From positions 78,168 through 142,167 of the forward strand of contig JAUIAS010000007.1 of NCBI GenBank assembly GCA_030425395.1: a stretch of DNA of 64,000 bases. Direction: 5' to 3'. A program made the translations under genes and the position numbers. Of this stretch, positions 18,566 to 26,144 are shown piece by piece. Numbering within the stretch: position 1 is the stretch's first letter; each line of letters starts with the position of its first letter. The stretch is from Alphaproteobacteria bacterium (lineage in GTDB: Bacteria; Pseudomonadota; Alphaproteobacteria; Rhodobacterales; Rhodobacteraceae). The notes under the pieces are model-generated. The model saw nothing but the letters and a program-made list of their open reading frames with translations. It made no database searches and was not told the origin of the DNA.

Positions 18566-19552
18566 CTATTCACCGCCTTGGCGCGACAATTCGGTATACA
18601 GCCACGGACACTCGGCGACCGGTGGCGCGCGTAATCCGCGTGCGGCCGCGTCCATGGCCATACCACGCATGCGCTGACGCAACCCGCCGTCTTCGTCGGG
18701 CAGGTGCAGCCGTTCGTGCCCCCAGAAACTGGGTCCGTCAAAGGTTTCGTGTGGCTCCCACGTTGCCGGGTCGATCATCCGCCCGCCCCATCCGTTTTCG
18801 ACGAAGAACCCCGAAGGCGTGTGCGCATAAAAGGAGGTCATCCAGTCGTTCGTGTGCCGCCCCAGCGTATAGGCCACCTGATCGCGATCCTTCGCGATGT
18901 CATAGCCCTGGCCGACATCATCAAGGTTCTGATACTCCACCATGAAATGATGGAAGCCGCGCTGCCCGGACCCGACCATGGCAAAGCTGTGGTGCCGCCC
19001 GTTCAGGTGAAAGAAATACAGCCCATAAGGCGTGCGCCCGAAATCCGAGACCCCGAAATCCAGCAGGTCACGATAGAACGGCATCATCACGTCGATGTCC
19101 TGCACATGCAGCACAGCGTGCCCCATGCCCAGAGGGCCTGTCCTGAACCCGTCGATCGGGCGCCCGGAAACAAACGGATCGGATGCAATCATCGGCGCGT
19201 GGATCAGTTCGACGCGGTTGCCCATGGGATCTTCGAACCAGATCAGATCGCCCACCAGACGCCTGTCGGCAAGAGCCGTGTCCCCGCTGTGCACGGTCAC
19301 ACCGGCCGCATCCAGCCGCGCGGCATAATGGCCAAGGTCCGCGCGCTCTGACACCTCGAAGCCCAGAAAGGCCAGTGTCTCGCCCGGTTCGTCGGAAACG
19401 ACCAGACGCTGAGCCTGATCGTCCATTCGAAAGGCAAGGGATTTTCCGCCGCCGTCGATCTTCTGCATCCCCAGCAGCCCAGCCGCGAACCCGGCCCAAT
19501 CATCGAGCCGATCTGACCGGATGCCCAGATATGCCAGCGCACATATTGCCAT
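18566..19552 (-). CDS. Two-domain VOC extradiol ring-cleavage dioxygenase (BphC-like)
   Basis: Predicted Fe(II)-dependent enzyme that opens a vicinal-dihydroxy aromatic ring. It is 328 residues with two vicinal-oxygen-chelate modules. The three metal ligands fit the family: His145 (GMGHAVLHVQD), His202 (FHHFMVEYQNL) and Glu252 (SGFFVENGWGG), close to the 146/210/260 pattern of BphC enzymes. The extradiol signature near GRHTNDWMTSFYAHTPSGFF supports an active enzyme. GGGAGGGGAACG lies upstream of the ATG at 19552. It is the last gene of the gntR-leuCD-TRAP run, 80 bp beyond dctM. The true substrate is unknown. Confidence 0.9.
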   Translation of the reverse strand: MAICALAYLGIRSDRLDDWAGFAAGLLGMQKIDGGGKSLAFRMDDQAQRLVVSDEPGETLAFLGFEVSERADLGHYAARLDAAGVTVHSGDTALADRRLVGDLIWFEDPMGNRVELIHAPMIASDPFVSGRPIDGFRTGPLGMGHAVLHVQDIDVMMPFYRDLLDFGVSDFGRTPYGLYFFHLNGRHHSFAMVGSGQRGFHHFMVEYQNLDDVGQGYDIAKDRDQVAYTLGRHTNDWMTSFYAHTPSGFFVENGWGGRMIDPATWEPHETFDGPSFWGHERLHLPDEDGGLRQRMRGMAMDAAARGLRAPPVAECPWLYTELSRQGGE

Positions 19553-19632
19553 GATCGTTCCCCTCCCACGCTTCGGCGATGAGACTAGCAATCATGCGCC
19601 CGGTTGTCTTGCACGGGATGAGGATGCCGCCG

Positions 19633-20940
19633 CTATAGCGACGGCAGCCACAGCGCCAGACCGGGGAACGCGACCAGCAGAGCCACCAGAAACAACGAAC
19701 AGAAGATGAAGGGAAACGCCGAGGTATAGATTTCGCGCATCGTCGTGCCCGGCGGGGCCACCCCCTTCATCACGAACAACAGCAATCCAAATGGCGGGGT
19801 GGTAAAGCTGATCTCGAGCGACAGGAGCATGATCAGGGCAAACCAGATCGGATCAAAGCCCAGCGTTTGCGCGAGCGGGAAAAAGATCGGGACCGTCAGC
19901 AGCATGATGGAAATCTGTTCCATGAACATCCCCAGCAGCAAGAGGACCGCGAACATCACCAGCAGCATCGCCAATGGTGCCAGATCAAAGCTCGTGGCCC
20001 AGCTTACCAGCCCGCGCGAAGCGCCTGAAAACGCCAGAAGCTGGCTGAACGTGGCCGATCCGAACACGATCAGATAGGCCATCAAGGTCACGCGAAGCGC
20101 GCCGATCACTGATTTCTTCATCGCCTCCCATGTCAGACACCGGAACACCGCCGCCAGAATCAGAACCCCCAACGCACCAAACGCGGCCGCTTCGGACGGC
20201 GTGACAAACCCCTGAATCATCAGGGCGATGATGATTACCATCACCCCGACCATCGGCACGACTTCGGTCAGCAGCAGCAAAACCTTGGTGCCGAATGACA
20301 TCGGCTGCACGTCATAGGCAGGGGCGGCGGTCGGGTCGATCCGCGTTTGAATCCAGATCGTCGCGATATAAAAGCTGGCAAGCAGCAACCCCGGAACAAC
20401 CCCGGCAATCAGCAACGCCGCCACATCAATCTGCGCCAGCGTTGCCAGCAGAACCGCCAGCGCCGATGGCGGTATGATGATGGCAAGCCCACCCGTGCCA
20501 AGGATCGGGCCGATGCTCATGTGTGATTTATAGCCGCGCCGGTTCATTTCGGGCACCATCAGCGACCCCAACAGCGCAGTGGACCCCATGGACGATCCTG
20601 AGAGCGTGGAAAACGCCGTCCCGCCCAGAACGGTGACATAGCTCAGACGGCCGGGCAGCCGGCCCAGCAGCTTGTCAATCGCGGTGAACATCCGCCCACC
20701 CAGACCGGTGTGAAAGAAGATCTCACCCATCAGCAAAAACAACGGGATCGGCATCAACGCGTATTTCGTCAGCGACCCAAGCCCGTTGTTCAAAAGCTGC
20801 ATCACACCGCGTTCGCCGCCCATGAAGACCCACGCACCCACGATGTTGGCAGCCAGAAAAGCCAGAGCAATCGGCATACCGATCGCCATGAGAAGGACAA
20901 TCGTCCCCAGCAGCAGGGCCAGCGCCTCGAACCATTCCAT
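19633..20940 (-). CDS. dctM: TRAP transporter large permease DctM
   Basis: Twelve-segment inner-membrane subunit of a sodium-dependent TRAP carrier. It is 435 residues, the usual length for DctM, with family features such as ALLGSLMVPEMNRRGYKSHMSIGPILGTGGLAIIIPPS and EISFTTPPFGLLLFVMKG. The start overlaps the dctQ stop by one base (TAATG). It completes the dctPQM set transcribed from the GntR promoter region or from a promoter before dctP. Confidence 0.95.
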   Translation of the reverse strand: MEWFEALALLLGTIVLLMAIGMPIALAFLAANIVGAWVFMGGERGVMQLLNNGLGSLTKYALMPIPLFLLMGEIFFHTGLGGRMFTAIDKLLGRLPGRLSYVTVLGGTAFSTLSGSSMGSTALLGSLMVPEMNRRGYKSHMSIGPILGTGGLAIIIPPSALAVLLATLAQIDVAALLIAGVVPGLLLASFYIATIWIQTRIDPTAAPAYDVQPMSFGTKVLLLLTEVVPMVGVMVIIIALMIQGFVTPSEAAAFGALGVLILAAVFRCLTWEAMKKSVIGALRVTLMAYLIVFGSATFSQLLAFSGASRGLVSWATSFDLAPLAMLLVMFAVLLLLGMFMEQISIMLLTVPIFFPLAQTLGFDPIWFALIMLLSLEISFTTPPFGLLLFVMKGVAPPGTTMREIYTSAFPFIFCSLFLVALLVAFPGLALWLPSL

Positions 20941-21440
20941 TATTCATGTATCCCTGCTTCGCCGCTGTGCATCAGGTCGTGCCCGAATACAAAGCGGGAG
21001 AATTCCAAAGCCATCAGGCCAAACGAGACCGGGAACGCAATCGTGAGAAGCCAGCGCGGATAGTAATAGGCGCGCGTATCAAAATCGCCCCGTTCAAGAT
21101 TGGTCATCACCAGCTCGATACCCTTCCAAGTGAGAATGACGCACACCAGAACACAGGTCGCGGCGACGACCCGGCTCAACAAGCGGCGCGGGGTTTCGGG
21201 AAGGGCTGCGGTGACCAATTCGATATGGACATGGCCCTTTTCACGCACCAGCCAGGGCGCGCCCAGCATCGTCATATACAGCAGGCCGTATTCGGCCGAG
21301 GTAAACAGCCACGCAAAGGGCTGCACCCCGATATTGCGCATCACCACAGAGGCGATCACGGACACCATGATCCACACAAGCACAAGGCCCGACACCGTGG
21401 CCAGACCATAGAGCACCGCAAGATATATTCGGGTCAGCAT
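20940..21440 (-). CDS. dctQ: TRAP transporter small permease DctQ
   Basis: Four-segment small membrane subunit, 166 residues. The start at 21440 (MLTRIYLAVLYG) is chosen for the GGAGG just upstream and because the longer frame is a low-complexity Arg-rich shadow of dctP. Hydrophobic segments alternate with the conserved region MLGAPWLVREKGHVHIELVT. It lies 59 bp after dctP, with a terminator-like hairpin between. Confidence 0.93.
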   Translation of the reverse strand: MLTRIYLAVLYGLATVSGLVLVWIMVSVIASVVMRNIGVQPFAWLFTSAEYGLLYMTMLGAPWLVREKGHVHIELVTAALPETPRRLLSRVVAATCVLVCVILTWKGIELVMTNLERGDFDTRAYYYPRWLLTIAFPVSFGLMALEFSRFVFGHDLMHSGEAGIHE

Positions 21441-21464
21441 CGCCGCCTCCGCAGGAAAGAAAAC

Positions 21465-21490
21465 AGGCCCGCCGAAACACCGGCGGGCCT
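21465..21490 (-). terminator. Hairpin between dctP and dctQ, probable partial terminator
   Basis: A perfect 10-bp stem (AGGCCCGCCG, CGGCGGGCCT) with loop AAACAC. Reading the minus strand it is followed by GTTTTCTTTCC. Inside a transporter operon such a hairpin usually lets more binding protein be made than membrane subunits, by partial termination or by protecting the dctP mRNA 3' end. Confidence 0.75.
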
Positions 21491-21499
21491 GAAGAACGC

Positions 21500-22513
21500 T
21501 TATTTCGCGGCGTCGAGATCGTAGAACAGTTCGATCAGGCGGTCGTAGTTGCCTGTGCCGCCCGGCTGACCGGCCATCACTTCGTTCATGCGCTCCCACG
21601 TCTTTTCGCGGGCTGCGGCGAGGTAGTTGGCCTTGGCTTCGCCTTCGAGAGTGACAACCTTCATGCCTGCGGCTTCGAGCGCGGCAAAGTCTTCGTCGCG
21701 CTTGGTGCGCAGGGCTGCGACGCTGTCTTTCTCGTGCTGGATCGCAACATCCTGCAGGATGGTCCGGGCCTCTTCGGACAGGGAGTCCCAACGGTCGTTA
21801 TTCACGATAACGCCCAGATCGGTCGAGAAGAAGCACGGCTCGATCCGGTAGTTGAGGAACTCGTTCCACTTGAGGTCAATCAGGCCGATCTGGGTCCAGC
21901 CGGTTGCGTCAACGACACCGCGCTGAAGCGCGGAGTAGACTTCGCCGGTGGGCAGGTCGATGACCTGTGCGCCCAGATAGTTGGTGAAGAAGGCGTTATA
22001 GACGTTGTTGCCGCGCAGCTTGAGACCCTCGACCTCAAGGTTGCCGTCGGCGTCGAACTTGGGTTCGTCACGTGTCCACAGGTTGTAGCAAACACCGCTG
22101 TCGAACCAGCCCAGATACTTGAGCCCCATCTTTTCCTGATGGATCTGGTCGATCAGTTCGATACCGCCATTCATGCGGGTTTCCACGGCGGTGAGGTTGG
22201 ACGCGACCATCGCGTCCTTTTCAGGCAGCGCGCCGCCATAGAACGAACCCGGCGTATAGACCATGTCAACGATACCGTCGCGGACCGCGTCGGGCTGCTG
22301 GAACATGCCGATGGCCTCGGGGCCGCCGCGCACGTCGATCTGGATCACGCCCTTGCCCGCTTCGTTCACCTTGTCGACAAAGCTCAGAAAGCTCTTGGTA
22401 TAGATCAGGGTTTCCGGAAAGGCATGAACCGCCGAAATGGTTTCTTCGGCCTTTACCGCGCCTGCGACGAATGTCGCACCGGCAAGAAGGCTGCCCAGTA
22501 GTTTCATTTTCAT
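21500..22513 (-). CDS. dctP: TRAP transporter solute-binding protein DctP
   Basis: Periplasmic binding protein that delivers the substrate to DctQM. It is 337 residues after the start at 22513 (TGGAGGA upstream), with signal peptide MKMKLLGSLLAGATFVAGAVKA. The family's ligand-binding region is seen as LWTRDEPKF and VEGLKLRGNNVYNAFF, in which the conserved arginine normally binds a substrate carboxylate. This supports an organic-acid-type substrate, in line with the diacid-processing enzymes encoded around it. The exact ligand cannot be read from sequence. Confidence 0.94.
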   Translation of the reverse strand: MKMKLLGSLLAGATFVAGAVKAEETISAVHAFPETLIYTKSFLSFVDKVNEAGKGVIQIDVRGGPEAIGMFQQPDAVRDGIVDMVYTPGSFYGGALPEKDAMVASNLTAVETRMNGGIELIDQIHQEKMGLKYLGWFDSGVCYNLWTRDEPKFDADGNLEVEGLKLRGNNVYNAFFTNYLGAQVIDLPTGEVYSALQRGVVDATGWTQIGLIDLKWNEFLNYRIEPCFFSTDLGVIVNNDRWDSLSEEARTILQDVAIQHEKDSVAALRTKRDEDFAALEAAGMKVVTLEGEAKANYLAAAREKTWERMNEVMAGQPGGTGNYDRLIELFYDLDAAK

Positions 22514-22602
22514 CGTGTCGTCCTCCACTGTTTCGGGGCTTTCCTGTCGGTCCCCGTCATTTAGCCAAATTGGCCGTCTGGCGCCGCGTCCTGCGGCGCG
22601 TT

Positions 22603-23214
22603 TCAATCCGCCGCAGCGGGCCATGCCCACGGTGCGGTTTGACTTCGTTGTTCCTTGTAGGCCGCGATCTGCGGGCCGTGATTGCGGGTCAGGTCGATAT
22701 CGTCCCACCCGTTGATCAGTTTCATCCGCCAACTGGCATCAAGGTCGAATGCGGCCTCGATGCCGTCCAGCACGATCCGCTGCGCATCAAGGTCGATGCG
22801 CACCGGCCCGGTCCCATCGGCCAGCGCGTCTTGCAGACGGGTGCAGGTGGCCTCATCCAGTCGCGCGGGCAGCAATCCGTTGTTGACCGCGTTGGAGGCA
22901 AAGATATCGCCAAAGCTCGGCGCGATGACCGCGCGGATACCGGCATCGACCAGCGCATAGACCGCCGCTTCGCGCGAGGAGCCGCTGCCGAAATTGCGCC
23001 CGGCGACAAGCACATCGGCCTGCGGGAACCGGTTCAGCGGAAAATCGGGCCGTAACGTGCCATCCGCGTCGCGGCGCATGTCGTGCAACAGGTAAGCGCC
23101 GTACCCTTCGGACCGGGGAACGGACATAAAGCGCGCCGGGATAAGCTGATCGGTATCAACATTCGCCTGCGGCAGGCTCAACGCCATCCCATCAAGTTGC
23201 GACCACCCCGCCAT
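22603..23214 (-). CDS. LeuD-like hydratase small subunit
   Basis: Swivel-domain subunit of an aconitase-superfamily (iso)propylmalate/alkylmalate hydro-lyase, 203 residues. It has DTDQLIPARFM near the N-terminus and the substrate-loop motif LVAGRNFGSGSSREAAVYAL. It starts one base inside the leuC-like stop (TAATG). It resembles LeuD closely, but its context (GntR, TRAP carrier, dioxygenase) argues for a catabolic paralogue acting on a substituted maleate or malate, such as 2,3-dimethylmalate or citraconate, rather than leucine synthesis. That inference needs biochemistry or a comparison with a second leuCD in the genome. Confidence 0.85.
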   Translation of the reverse strand: MAGWSQLDGMALSLPQANVDTDQLIPARFMSVPRSEGYGAYLLHDMRRDADGTLRPDFPLNRFPQADVLVAGRNFGSGSSREAAVYALVDAGIRAVIAPSFGDIFASNAVNNGLLPARLDEATCTRLQDALADGTGPVRIDLDAQRIVLDGIEAAFDLDASWRMKLINGWDDIDLTRNHGPQIAAYKEQRSQTAPWAWPAAAD

Positions 23215-24620
23215 TACACCTGTCTCCCTTCAAGAAGGGGGCGCACATCGGTAATTGCGCCGGCAACGGCGGCGGCGGCCACCATTGCGGGGCTCATCAG
23301 ATGGGTGCGGGCCCCGCGCCCCTGACGCCCTTTGAAGTTACGGTTGGTCGAGGACGCGCAGCGTTTGCCTTCGGCGACCAGATCGCCGTTCATGCCTACG
23401 CACATCGAACAACCAGACGCCGCCCATTCAAGACCGGCGGACGTAAACACCGCGTCCAAGCCCTCGGCCTCGGCCTGCGCCTTGATCCGCGCAGAACCGG
23501 GCGAGATCAGGCCGGGCACTTTTGCCTTGCGGCCCTTGAGAACGGCGGCGGCGGCACGCAGGTCTTCGATCCGGCCGTTGGTGCAGGATCCGATGAACAC
23601 CTGATCAACCGGCGTTCCCTCCAGCATATCGCCCGCCGATAGCCCCATGTAATCCAGCGCCGCGCGCAGGGCTTCGGCCTTGGCCGGATCGGCGGTTGCG
23701 GGGTCCGGGATTGTTGCATTGATCGGCAGGGCCTGTTCCGGGCTTGTCCCCCAAGTCGCGGTTGGAGCGATTTCGCTGGCGTCCAACACGATTTCGCGGT
23801 CGAACACGGCGTGCGGATCGCTGGACAGGTCCGCCCAATCGGCAATTGCACGGTCCCAATCGGTGCCTTTTGGCGCGGCTCGCCGCCCTTCGAGATAATC
23901 GAACGTCGTCTGATCCGGTGCGACCATGCCAAACCGTGCGCCGCCCTCGATCGACAGGTTGCACAAGGTCATGCGCCCTTCCATCGACAAGCCGCGAATG
24001 GCGCGGCCCGCATATTCGACGGCATGGCCCTGCGCCCCGCCTGTTCCAAGCCGTGCAATCCAGCTCAGCGCGATATCCTTGGCAGTCACCCCGAACCCCA
24101 GTTCGCCATCGACCGTGATCCGCATCGACTTTGGCTTGCGCTGCCAGACTGTCTGGGTTGCCAGGACATGCGCCACCTCTGTCGCGCCGATACCGAACGC
24201 CAGAGCGCCAAAGGCACCGTGGGTCGAGGTGTGGCTGTCACCGCAATTGATCAGAAGCCCCGGCAGGGTCAGCCCCTCTTCGGGGCCGACCACGTGCACG
24301 ATGCCCTGCCCCGGATCATCAAGATCATAGAGCCGGATCGCGTGGGCGCGGGCGTTGGTCCGCAGCGTTTCGATCATCCGTGCGATCTGGGGATCGGCGA
24401 TCCGCATCCGGTCCCGCGTCGGCGCATAGTGATCAACGACGGCAAAGGTCAGATCGGGTTCGGCGACCGGCAACCCGCGTTCCTTGATCTTGGCGAAGGC
24501 GTGGTGCGACCCTTCGTGCACAAGATGCCGGTCCACCCAAAGCAGCGACACGCCATCTTCGCGGCGCAACACCTCATGCGCCGCCCACAGCTTGTCCAAC
24601 ATCGTGCGCGCACGGGTCAT
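23214..24620 (-). CDS. LeuC-like [4Fe-4S] hydratase large subunit
   Basis: Large subunit of an aconitase-superfamily hydro-lyase, 468 residues, the usual LeuC length. Visible are VDRHLVHEGSHHAFAKI, INCGDSHTSTHGAFGALAFGIG and the iron-sulfur cysteines in FIGSCTNGRIEDLRAA and ASGCSMCVGMNGD. The start at 24620 overlaps the gntR stop by 4 bp (ATGA). Several positions usual in biosynthetic LeuC differ (VVDHYAPT where PDHNVPT is typical). With the lyase encoded on the opposite operon it may act like the 2,3-dimethylmalate dehydratase of nicotinate fermentation. Function as canonical isopropylmalate isomerase is not ruled out. Confidence 0.85.
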   Translation of the reverse strand: MTRARTMLDKLWAAHEVLRREDGVSLLWVDRHLVHEGSHHAFAKIKERGLPVAEPDLTFAVVDHYAPTRDRMRIADPQIARMIETLRTNARAHAIRLYDLDDPGQGIVHVVGPEEGLTLPGLLINCGDSHTSTHGAFGALAFGIGATEVAHVLATQTVWQRKPKSMRITVDGELGFGVTAKDIALSWIARLGTGGAQGHAVEYAGRAIRGLSMEGRMTLCNLSIEGGARFGMVAPDQTTFDYLEGRRAAPKGTDWDRAIADWADLSSDPHAVFDREIVLDASEIAPTATWGTSPEQALPINATIPDPATADPAKAEALRAALDYMGLSAGDMLEGTPVDQVFIGSCTNGRIEDLRAAAAVLKGRKAKVPGLISPGSARIKAQAEAEGLDAVFTSAGLEWAASGCSMCVGMNGDLVAEGKRCASSTNRNFKGRQGRGARTHLMSPAMVAAAAVAGAITDVRPLLEGRQV

Positions 24621-25435
24621 GACGGGGCCTCGGTGCCCTGGCCGATGGCCGGTTCCCAATGGCGCGCGCTGCCTTCGCCAACCCGCGTTAGGGGCATTTC
24701 CAGCCGGAACATGTCGGGCCGATACAGACCCGACAGATATTCGACCCCGTTGCCATCAATATCCCGCACGACCCGGCGCAGGGACAACAGGGCAGACCCC
24801 ACCTCGACCTCCAGCGCGTCGGCCACATCCGGCCCGGCGAGGGTGGCGCTTACCGATTGGTGGGCCTGCTCGATCTGGACACCGCTGCGTTCCAGCAGCT
24901 TGAACAGGGGCGTCGTGGCGAGGTCGTTCTCGGAGTAGTTCTGCGCGATCTGCGCGGGCACATAGGTTGTCAGGTGAGAAAACGGGACGTCACCGGCCAG
25001 TCGCACGCGCGTGGCCACCTGCACCTTGGCCTGATCGTCCAGCCCCATGGCCGCGGCGATGAAATCGGGCGCGCTGGCATAGGAAAAAGACAACAGGCGC
25101 GCGGTGGTCTGCTGACCCATCTCGACGAGCTGCGGCATCAGCGTGTTGAAATCCATCGCGGCTCGCTGGCTGCTGTCGGCGCGCACTTTGACGGTGGTTC
25201 CACTGCCGGCGCGCCGCGTGATCATCCCGCCCTGGGCCAGCGCATCCAGCGCGCGGCGCACGGTGACACGCGATACACCAAAGGTTTCCGCCAGCTTCTG
25301 TTCACCGGGCAGGGCTTCGCCGTCGCGCAGGTTGCCGCCCGCGATCTGGTCGCGCAGCGACAGATACACGCTCCGCGCCTTGGCCCCTTGCGGAAGTATC
25401 TGAACAGCGTCGCCTGGCAAAGCCGATTCCCCCAT
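24617..25435 (-). CDS. GntR-family (HutC/UTRA) transcriptional regulator
   Basis: A 272-residue regulator with an N-terminal winged helix (SLRDQIAGGNLRDGEALPGE and QKLAETFGVSRVTVRRALDAL) and a UTRA ligand-binding domain of the HutC subfamily (RVRLAGDVPFSHLTTYVPAQI and GVEYLSGLYRPDMFRLEM). It probably senses a pathway compound and controls the two divergent operons through the palindrome at 25527-25544. It is the first gene of the minus-strand run, overlapping leuC-like. The ATG at 25435 lacks a strong Shine-Dalgarno, so another nearby start is possible. Confidence 0.9.
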   Translation of the reverse strand: MGESALPGDAVQILPQGAKARSVYLSLRDQIAGGNLRDGEALPGEQKLAETFGVSRVTVRRALDALAQGGMITRRAGSGTTVKVRADSSQRAAMDFNTLMPQLVEMGQQTTARLLSFSYASAPDFIAAAMGLDDQAKVQVATRVRLAGDVPFSHLTTYVPAQIAQNYSENDLATTPLFKLLERSGVQIEQAHQSVSATLAGPDVADALEVEVGSALLSLRRVVRDIDGNGVEYLSGLYRPDMFRLEMPLTRVGEGSARHWEPAIGQGTEAPS

Positions 25436-25526
25436 GCTTATTGACCAGACCGTAAATATGTCGCCCTCAAAAGCAAGTATTAGTATTTCAAAAGTTCAAA
25501 ATAATTTTCTGGAATGATACCAAATA

Positions 25527-25544
25527 TGTATTACAGATAATACA
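25527..25544. promoter_or_regulatory. Candidate GntR operator between the divergent catabolic operons
   Basis: TGTATTA-CAGA-TAATACA is a perfect 7-bp inverted repeat with a 4-base centre. Half-site GTATTA recurs at 25477-25482 within an AT-rich stretch. The 130-bp spacer is visibly AT-rich compared with the genes. The palindrome is 22 bp upstream of the tautomerase ATG, where a bound regulator would cover the promoter or early transcript of the plus-strand operon. Confidence 0.55.
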
Positions 25545-25565
25545 GCACAACAGGGAGAGCAGAGA

Positions 25566-26144
25566 ATGCCGATCGTCGAACTGCACGTTCTAGAAGGTTA
25601 CAACTCTCAGGATAAACAACGGCTTGGCGAGGCATTGACCGACGCAGTTCGATTCGTGGTCCCCGCTGCGCCCGAGCTTGTCACCGTGATGATTCACGAC
25701 ATGCCATCCGAGAATTACTATCGCGGGCGCAGCACACGCACCCCTGCGGCCACCCGACCGGATCCGGCGCAAATCGTGCGCGATTACCTCTCTGCGATGG
25801 AGGCACGGCAACTGGATCAGGCGCAGGCGATGCTGGCCGAGGGGTTTACCATGACCTTTCCCGGAACGGATCCGATGCGCAGCCTTGCAGAGCTGATTGA
25901 GTGGTCAAAACCGCGCTACAAATTCGTGACCAAGACCTATGACGGTTTTGACGCGATGCAGAGCGCAGGTGACGCCGCCATCGTGTATTGCCGGGGCACC
26001 TTGCAAGGTGAATATCACGACGGCACCACCTTTGAGGGTATCCGCTTTATCGACCGTTTCGAAGTCGCGGATGGCAAGATTTCCAAGCAGGATGTCTGGA
26101 ACGACATGGCCGAAGTCAGGTCGAAAAACGGGGCAAACACATGA
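25566..26144 (+). CDS. Tautomerase-SnoaL fusion protein
   Basis: A 192-residue two-domain protein. Residues 2-60 resemble 4-oxalocrotonate tautomerase (PIVELHVLEGYNSQDKQRLG), with the catalytic Pro directly after the initiator Met. Two arginines important in 4-oxalocrotonate tautomerase are replaced: the Arg11 position is Tyr12 and the Arg39 position is Thr40. Residues 68-185 form a SnoaL/NTF2-like domain (IVRDYLSAMEARQLDQAQAML, then FIDRFEVADGKISKQDVWND). GGGAGAGCAGAGA precedes the ATG. It is the first gene of the plus-strand operon and overlaps hydantoinase B by 4 bp. Probably an isomerase of a ring-cleavage product; substrate unknown. Confidence 0.85.
   Translation: MPIVELHVLEGYNSQDKQRLGEALTDAVRFVVPAAPELVTVMIHDMPSENYYRGRSTRTPAATRPDPAQIVRDYLSAMEARQLDQAQAMLAEGFTMTFPGTDPMRSLAELIEWSKPRYKFVTKTYDGFDAMQSAGDAAIVYCRGTLQGEYHDGTTFEGIRFIDRFEVADGKISKQDVWNDMAEVRSKNGANT

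Noticed and set aside
23214..24620. Calling leuCD here simply the leucine-biosynthesis isomerase
   Set aside because: They are coupled to a GntR regulator and lead into a TRAP carrier and ring-cleaving dioxygenase, far from leuA. Left as LeuCD-like with leucine role not fully excluded.
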